64,000 bases of DNA from Chloroflexota bacterium. Its GTDB lineage: Bacteria; Chloroflexota; Anaerolineae; J102. A program made the position numbers and the translations under genes. This document shows positions 58,234 to 64,000 of the stretch, piece by piece. Below the pieces are notes generated by a model. It was not told the origin of the DNA. It did not search any database and saw nothing but the letters and a program-made list of their open reading frames with translations. The stretch spans positions 4,832 to 68,831 of the forward strand of contig JAADII010000133.1 of assembly GCA_013151415.1 (NCBI GenBank), written 5' to 3'. Within the stretch, counting starts at the first letter, position 1, and each line of letters begins with the position of its first letter.

Positions 58234-59181
58234 ATGACCAACCGCCCCACCGCCCTCATCGCCATTGGCGGCAACTCACTCATTCGCGACAAACATCATC
58301 CCGAATTGGAGCATCAATGGGCTGCGGTGCGCGAAACATGCACCCACATCGCCGACCTGGTGGCCGATGGCTGGAACACCATCATTACGCATGGCAATGG
58401 CCCCCAAGTCGGTTTCATTTTGCGTCGCTCCGAGTTGGCCATGCCCGAAGTGCATCCTGTGCCGTTGGATATTATCGTGGCCGACACCCAAGGCTCCATC
58501 GGTTACATGGTGCAGCAGGCTCTCGATAATGAGTTTCGCAAGCGCCAGATGTATCGACGCGCCATCACCATTGTGACGCAGGTTTTGGTGGATAAGGATG
58601 ATCCCGCGTTTCACCATCCCACCAAGCCTATCGGTGGGTTTATGAGTTATGAAGAGGCCAGGAAGTTCGAACAACAGGGCTGGCGGGTGGTGGAAGACGC
58701 CGGGCGCGGTTGGAGGCGAGTGATCGCCAGTCCCAGGCCAAAGGAGATCATCGAGGTGAACGCGATTCGCACCATGGTGGAAGCAGGCTGGGTGGTGGTT
58801 GCAGTGGGGGGAGGCGGCATTCCGGTGATTCAAAATCAGAAAGGGGAGTTGCGAGCGGCCCCGCCTTCGGTTATTGATAAGGATTGGGCCAGCGCGCTCA
58901 TGGCCGTGGACGCCCAGGTCGATCTATTTCTTATTTCCACAGGCGTGGAAAAGGTGGCCTTGCATTTCAATACGCCTCAGCAGCAGTGGCTGGATCGAAT
59001 GGATGCTTCCGATGCGCGGCGCTATTTGGAAGAGGGTCATTTCGCAGCCGGCAGCATGAAGCCGAAAATCGAGGCCATTCTCTATTATCTAGAACGCGGA
59101 GGCAAGCGCGCCATTATCACCGACCCGCCCAATATCGCCCGCGCGCTTCGCGGAGAAACCGGCACCCATATTTTCCCTTGA
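58234..59181 (+). CDS. Carbamate kinase
   Basis: LIAIGGNSLI, ITHGNGPQVGFILRRSELA, VAVGGGGIPVI, GSMKPKIEAILYYLERGGKRAIIT. Confidence 0.94.
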   Translation: MTNRPTALIAIGGNSLIRDKHHPELEHQWAAVRETCTHIADLVADGWNTIITHGNGPQVGFILRRSELAMPEVHPVPLDIIVADTQGSIGYMVQQALDNEFRKRQMYRRAITIVTQVLVDKDDPAFHHPTKPIGGFMSYEEARKFEQQGWRVVEDAGRGWRRVIASPRPKEIIEVNAIRTMVEAGWVVVAVGGGGIPVIQNQKGELRAAPPSVIDKDWASALMAVDAQVDLFLISTGVEKVALHFNTPQQQWLDRMDASDARRYLEEGHFAAGSMKPKIEAILYYLERGGKRAIITDPPNIARALRGETGTHIFP

Positions 59182-59204
59182 TGTGATCAAGTCACCATGG
59201 GGGC

Positions 59205-59256
59205 GCGAAGAGCGCAGAGAAAAATAATGCTCCCCATTTTCCTTTGCGCTCTTCGC
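59205..59256. repeat. Inverted repeat between convergent genes
   Basis: GCGAAGAGCGCA (59205-59216) / TGCGCTCTTCGC (59245-59256), perfect 12 bp. Confidence 0.55.
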
Positions 59257-59314
59257 TTCTCGGCGGCCATCTTTTGGGCGAGGCCGCCGAACAAAGCCTG
59301 AGAACAGGCCGATA

Positions 59315-59725
59315 TCAATCGGATTCGATCTCGATCTCTTGCGTGATCTCACCCGCCAAGGAGCTAGAAACCGTGCAATAGCGCTCTTTGGCCAACCAGG
59401 CCGCGCGTTCCATGATCTTTTCGGTGATCCCCTCGCCTTTCACGCGATAGGTCAGATGGTAACTGGTGAAGGTTTTGGGCCAATCGGGGATATGGTTCCC
59501 GCGGACTTCCACCTCGAAGGATTCCACGGGCAGACGACGCTTGAGCAAGACGGCAATGATGGTGGTCCCCATACAGCCGCCCAGCGCGGCCAACAATAAT
59601 TCGCTCGCGCTCATGCCTTGTTCGGGTGGGTTCATCGCATTGATGCCTGCAAATCCGCCGTTTTCGCTTTCGGCGATGAATTCTCGCTCATTTCCCGTCC
59701 AACGGACGATGACGGTTTTGGTCAT
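59315..59725 (-). CDS. OsmC family protein
   Basis: GMSASELLLAALGGCMGTTIIAVLLKRRLPVESFEVEVRG. Confidence 0.92.
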   Translation of the reverse strand: MTKTVIVRWTGNEREFIAESENGGFAGINAMNPPEQGMSASELLLAALGGCMGTTIIAVLLKRRLPVESFEVEVRGNHIPDWPKTFTSYHLTYRVKGEGITEKIMERAAWLAKERYCTVSSSLAGEITQEIEIESD

Positions 59726-59920
59726 GGTTTGTTTTGCTCCTGGGATGTGGGTTGCGTATTGCGTACATTGGATGATCTCGTTTTGTCTTCCGTTACACGA
59801 GTCGGCGCGCGTTCTGCGCCATGATTCTGACCAGACGAACCGGTTCTGCGCAAATTTGCCGTTAAGAAGCGCGGTCGCGACCGCGTTCTATCTTGCAAAG
59901 CGCGGCCGACAGGATGACCT

Positions 59921-60094
59921 ATGTCCAAGATATCCCAATCCACTTCTCGGATTTTGCCCGGTTTCTGGCTGGAGGTGGGCTGGCTGTGGCAAGAGCCGTT
60001 GCCCGCGGCCGATGATGAGCTCTTGCAGATCATGGGCGAGGATTAGGCGCGGCGCTGGATTCAGCGATTGCGCGAGCAGGGATTCTTGACGTGA
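59921..60094 (+). pseudogene. C-terminal remnant of Uma2-family protein with in-frame TAG
   Basis: SRILPGFWLEVGWLWQEPLPAADDELLQIMGED*ARRWIQRLREQGFLT*. Confidence 0.6.
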
Positions 60095-60095
60095 A

Positions 60096-60124
60096 GTGAG
60101 TCGCACCTGCCAGGTGCGGCTCAC
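60096..60124. repeat. Near-perfect 13-bp hairpin, candidate REP-like element
   Basis: GTGAGTCGCACCT-gcc-AGGTGCGGCTCAC. Confidence 0.55.
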
Positions 60125-60158
60125 CTTAAGAACCAAAAAAACGTCAGTGTCCAGGTCT

Positions 60159-61970
60159 TCAATAAAACGCCGGCGCGTAGATGACGGCGGTGAGAGGGAG
60201 ATCGATGATGGCGAAAATAAAGAAGCTGGTGATGAGACCGGGGTTGTCGGAGCGATGGATGTAAAGCGCCATGCCGGCCGCGGCCGCCAGGAAGATGAGC
60301 AGGGGCAAAAGCAAAAGCATGGCGCTCGCCACCAGGGGGTCGAGTGAGCGGGTGAGGGTGGGGGAAGTTAGCGCGGGCGCGAAAGCGGCCGTTTTGATGA
60401 CATAATAAATAACAATCGCCGCGGTCAACTGGATGCGACCCGCGCGGGTGCGCAGGCTTCGATCCCAGCCCGTTAGCGCGAGCAAGGCCAACAGAACCAG
60501 GGGCAAAACCAGAATGAAAACCAACATGGGAATCAGGCCGCCCGCGGCCAGTAAACCGAACCCGAGCTCACTTAACATGTCTTGCAAGACATCCTCATCC
60601 TTGAGCTGCAAAATGCCCTCTTGCCAGGCGGCCGAGGTGGAGGAAAGGAAGATGAGATATTGCCCCGCGCCGCGAAAATCGCTCCACGCGGCGTACAACG
60701 CGCCCGCGCGGTCGCCCACACCCACCGGAAAATAGCTGAGAAAGCGCGTGCGCGCAATAGGCGCATAGCCCACTTGGTCGCCATCCTGCAGGATGACCAT
60801 GACCGGCTGCATCTCGCTCTTTAGGCGATAGGTCAGCTTGGCGCTCATGAGCAGCATGAGCCGGTCACCGGGCGTGGGGACGCGAACGGCCGAGGGATGG
60901 AGCGCGTAGGGACTCCGAAACGCCACCACATCGTCCGACGCGATGGGGATGAAATCCATATTCTCGGGCCAGGCGTCCGCAGAGGGGATCATCTCGGGAA
61001 TGGCCAGATCGAAGCGGTGGGTTTGCGCGGGATCGTTTTTGGGAAAGGAAACCGCGCTGACCGTGGCCGTGCCTGCGGCCAGGCCGGAGAAGAATTCCTG
61101 ATGCCAGAACGCGTAGAAGTGATCGTCGTCATAAGCCAGCGCGGGCGAGGAGAAATTCACGCCCTCGCTGCGTCCATGTTGCACGATGACCTCTCCTTCC
61201 ACCGGGCCGATCTCGGTTGCATCCAACTCGGCATAAAGAATGAGCCGGTCACCCACTTCGCGATCGTCATGCCAGAGCAGATGCAGCGCGCCCGAAGGCT
61301 CGATGACCAGCGAAGGCCCCTGGCCTCGCTCGACCAGGACGACCGGTTTGCTCGTGCTCAGGCCATCCTCGAGGCCGGTCAGTCGCTGATGACGCAATCC
61401 CCCGCCCACGTCTGCGCTCGCCTCCCAAACCAGCTCGATGGCGTCGGGCGAACGAAACGCCGCGTCGTAGCTTTCCACGCCCCAACCTTCGGGCGTAACC
61501 CGCTCCGGTCGGGCCAGGAGCTCGCCCGAGGATGAAAGACGGAGGTAAAAGACGCCCGGCAACGCGTCCTTGTTGGGCCTGGCCAGGGTGAGCAACCGCA
61601 TTTGGCCGTCGGGAAGCAGGAAGAGACGAAACGTGCGCGGCAAAAATAGCCCCGCGTCTAGTTGCGCCTCGGCCGCGATCCCTGCGTTTTGATCGATCTG
61701 CGCGGTGTGGATGCCGATGCCCTGTTCGCCCTTTTGCGCCCAGACGAGATAGAGCCGCGTACCATCCGGCTCGACCGCGAGCGCGATGGGTTCGCGCAGA
61801 TGGCCCGTCCCCACCCATAACCCTCGCCCCCAATTCGTATCCAGAGGCAAGGTGCGATTAGGCTGCGCCTGACACCCGGCCAACAGCAGGGCCATAAGCG
61901 CGGCCATCCACAAGGGCCATCGTCCGAGCGGTCCTATATGCCTCCCACAGAACCCACTAGCTTTTCGCAT
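60159..61970 (-). CDS. Hypothetical lipoprotein with C-terminal membrane helices
   Basis: Lipobox-like ALMALLLAGCQAQ; several C-terminal hydrophobic helices. Confidence 0.7.
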   Translation of the reverse strand: MRKASGFCGRHIGPLGRWPLWMAALMALLLAGCQAQPNRTLPLDTNWGRGLWVGTGHLREPIALAVEPDGTRLYLVWAQKGEQGIGIHTAQIDQNAGIAAEAQLDAGLFLPRTFRLFLLPDGQMRLLTLARPNKDALPGVFYLRLSSSGELLARPERVTPEGWGVESYDAAFRSPDAIELVWEASADVGGGLRHQRLTGLEDGLSTSKPVVLVERGQGPSLVIEPSGALHLLWHDDREVGDRLILYAELDATEIGPVEGEVIVQHGRSEGVNFSSPALAYDDDHFYAFWHQEFFSGLAAGTATVSAVSFPKNDPAQTHRFDLAIPEMIPSADAWPENMDFIPIASDDVVAFRSPYALHPSAVRVPTPGDRLMLLMSAKLTYRLKSEMQPVMVILQDGDQVGYAPIARTRFLSYFPVGVGDRAGALYAAWSDFRGAGQYLIFLSSTSAAWQEGILQLKDEDVLQDMLSELGFGLLAAGGLIPMLVFILVLPLVLLALLALTGWDRSLRTRAGRIQLTAAIVIYYVIKTAAFAPALTSPTLTRSLDPLVASAMLLLLPLLIFLAAAAGMALYIHRSDNPGLITSFFIFAIIDLPLTAVIYAPAFY

Positions 61971-62500
61971 TCGCTCACTTGCGCCTTTGAGTCATTGGTG
62001 ATTCGGCTAAGTAAGTTATGACTTGAAACTTGAGTGGCTTGAGATTAGGACGCGAAAGCATCGGCGTCTCGCCTGGCATGCCAGCAGACCAACATAGACC
62101 ATAAGACGAAGATGGACGAAGCAAAACTCGGTCTACTTTGGTCCACTTTCGTCTGCCTTGGTCGGCATAGGTCAAAAATATGGCTCAAGTTTCAAATGAG
62201 TAAGCACTTAGAAGAGAAGAGAGATCGGAGCCAACGCTTCAATTCTAACAGATCAGCGCTCATCCTTTATAATAATCTCAAGGCCGAACAAGCTCACGCG
62301 TTTTTTGGCGAGTTGTGCGCTGAGCGCCGTCCGCGGCTATCGAGGGTGACCAATGTCACCGAAGAATTGACTTCAAAGCTTCTTCAGCTTAGACTTTCGG
62401 AAAAACCACCTAATCCTATCCGATAATCTCGGTCAAGAAGCGACGTGGATTGCAAAGATCGTTTATTGCGACTCCTGATCGCAACAGCCGGTTCCGAGTT

Positions 62501-63667
62501 ATGAGAACGAAAACTGTGCGCGTGTCGGTGGCCCCAGAAATGCTGCGCTGGGCGCAAGCGCGGTCCGGTTTGCGCGCCTCTGAGTTGCAAAAGGCCTTTC
62601 CCAAACTGACAGCCTGGGAGCAAGGAACGCTGCAACCGACTCTCAAACAACTGGAAAAGTTTGCTCGCAAGACCAAGACGCCCATTGGTTACTTCTTTTT
62701 GGAAACGCCCCCAGAAGAGCGATTGCCCATTCCCGATTTCCGCACCATGCCAGGAGTTGTGGGGCGCCGCCCAAGTCCTGATCTGCTGGAAGTCATCTAT
62801 CTGTGCCAGCAGCGTCAGGAATGGTATCGAGACTATATTCAGGGTATGAGGGAGAGGCCTTTGGATTTTGTAGGCTCCGTGGAGTTGAATGACGCCGTTG
62901 TTCAGGTGGCCGCGACCATACGAACCAGGGTGGAGTTTAATATCGAACAGCGTCGTAGGATGGCTTCGTGGGAAGAGGCCCGACGACGCTTCATCGAATC
63001 GGTGGAAGCAACGGGTGTGCTGGTCATGGTCAGTGGCGTCGTGGGGAGTAATACTCATCGGAAACTAGATCCGGAAGAGTTTCGAGGATTCGCCCTGGTG
63101 GATGAGTGGGCGCCCTTGATCTTTATCAACGCCGCGGACAGTAAAGCCGCTCAAATGTTCACTTTGGCCCATGAATTGGCCCATGTGTGGTTGGGCCAAT
63201 CAGGCGTGTCCGACGTTCAAATCACCAAACGCCCTGGTGAACCCCAGGTGGAACGTTGGTGCAACCAAGTGGCTGCCGAGATGTTGGTCCCCATGAGCGT
63301 TTTGCAGAATCTTCACCGCAGAAATCGGCCCCTTGATGAAGAAATGAAGCGTTTGGCTCGCGAATTCAAAGTCAGCACCTTGGTGATTTTGCGCCGGCTC
63401 CATGACGCGGGAGCGATAGATGGGGAAGTGTTCCGGCGAACCTTTGCCTCGGAATTAGAGCGTCTGAAGGGCTTCAAAAAGGCCGCCGAACCGGGAGGCG
63501 GAGATTTTTATCGCACGTTGAAAACCCGAGTAGGCCGGCCATTCGCCGAAGCCGTCATTGTTAGCGCATTAGAGGGACGCACCCTATTCCGCGACGCATA
63601 TCAAATGCTGGGCATTCGAAATCCGAAAACATTCGAACGACTGACGCATGAGTTGGGAGTTTTCTGA
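62501..63667 (+). CDS. XRE HTH plus ImmA/IrrE (M78) metallopeptidase-like protein
   Basis: APEMLRWAQARSGLRASELQKAFPKLTAWEQGTLQPTLKQLEKFA; MFTLAHELAHVWLGQSG (HExxH); VERWCNQVAAEMLVP. Confidence 0.92.
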   Translation: MRTKTVRVSVAPEMLRWAQARSGLRASELQKAFPKLTAWEQGTLQPTLKQLEKFARKTKTPIGYFFLETPPEERLPIPDFRTMPGVVGRRPSPDLLEVIYLCQQRQEWYRDYIQGMRERPLDFVGSVELNDAVVQVAATIRTRVEFNIEQRRRMASWEEARRRFIESVEATGVLVMVSGVVGSNTHRKLDPEEFRGFALVDEWAPLIFINAADSKAAQMFTLAHELAHVWLGQSGVSDVQITKRPGEPQVERWCNQVAAEMLVPMSVLQNLHRRNRPLDEEMKRLAREFKVSTLVILRRLHDAGAIDGEVFRRTFASELERLKGFKKAAEPGGGDFYRTLKTRVGRPFAEAVIVSALEGRTLFRDAYQMLGIRNPKTFERLTHELGVF

Positions 63668-64000
63668 TGTATTTGCTGGACGCCAACGTATTCATTCAGG
63701 CGAAGAATCTACACTATGGGTTTGACTTTTGTCCCGCATTCTGGGATTGGTTGATCAAAAGCAATGCCGATAACATTGTGTTTAGCATCGAAAAAGTGGG
63801 AGATGAATTGAAGGCCGGGAGTGACGAACTAGCGATATGGGCTAAAATTCGCGGCGATGCATTTTTTCTGCCACCTGAGCCTTCGGTGATCCCGGCTTTT
63901 GGGGTGGTGAGCAATTGGGTGCAAAATCAGCCCTATGATCCCGTAGCCGTGAACACTTTTATGCAAGTGGCCGATTATTATCTCATCGCCCAGGCTCTGA
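63667..64000 (+). CDS. DUF4411-like PIN-type protein, truncated by window edge
   Basis: MYLLDANVFIQAKNLHYGFDFCPAFWDWLI; start overlaps the upstream stop (TGATG). Confidence 0.8.
   Translation, partial: MYLLDANVFIQAKNLHYGFDFCPAFWDWLIKSNADNIVFSIEKVGDELKAGSDELAIWAKIRGDAFFLPPEPSVIPAFGVVSNWVQNQPYDPVAVNTFMQVADYYLIAQAL

Overview
This 64-kb window is gene-dense, GC-rich bacterial chromosome. Gene content suggests Chloroflexota (inference only; no marker phylogeny could be run). I see no rRNA, CRISPR array, transposase or prophage. Most of it is housekeeping and metabolism: an isopentenyl phosphate kinase, a hypB-[TA]-hypC-hypD-hypE hydrogenase-maturation cluster, sdaAB/sdaAA, secG, murE, rsmD, leuS, ilvE, a DtxR-like regulator with feoA-feoB, an Mrp/ApbC ATPase, a nuoB-nuoCD-nuoI mini-cluster and a carbamate kinase. 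There are three tRNAs (Leu-CAG, Ala-GGC, Ala-CGC). Accessory content includes several toxin-antitoxin modules, some intact and some decayed, two split STAND (NTPase + TPR) regulator pairs flanking a small secreted peptide gene, and many short intergenic repeats. The strongest unusual signal is at 40228-40590 (minus strand). A recognisable T-box riboswitch leader upstream of ilvE has a complete tRNA-Ala(GGC) gene lodged between its Stem III region and its antiterminator/terminator, and a second tRNA-Ala(CGC) directly upstream. Other leads are AGAGTTTG repeats in exact 10-bp register upstream of a STAND gene, an HNH-like module inside a DUF1998-type helicase, and short intergenic arrays of 7/8-nt units resembling cyanobacterial STRR sequences. 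All family names come from reading motifs in the supplied translations. No database search was run.
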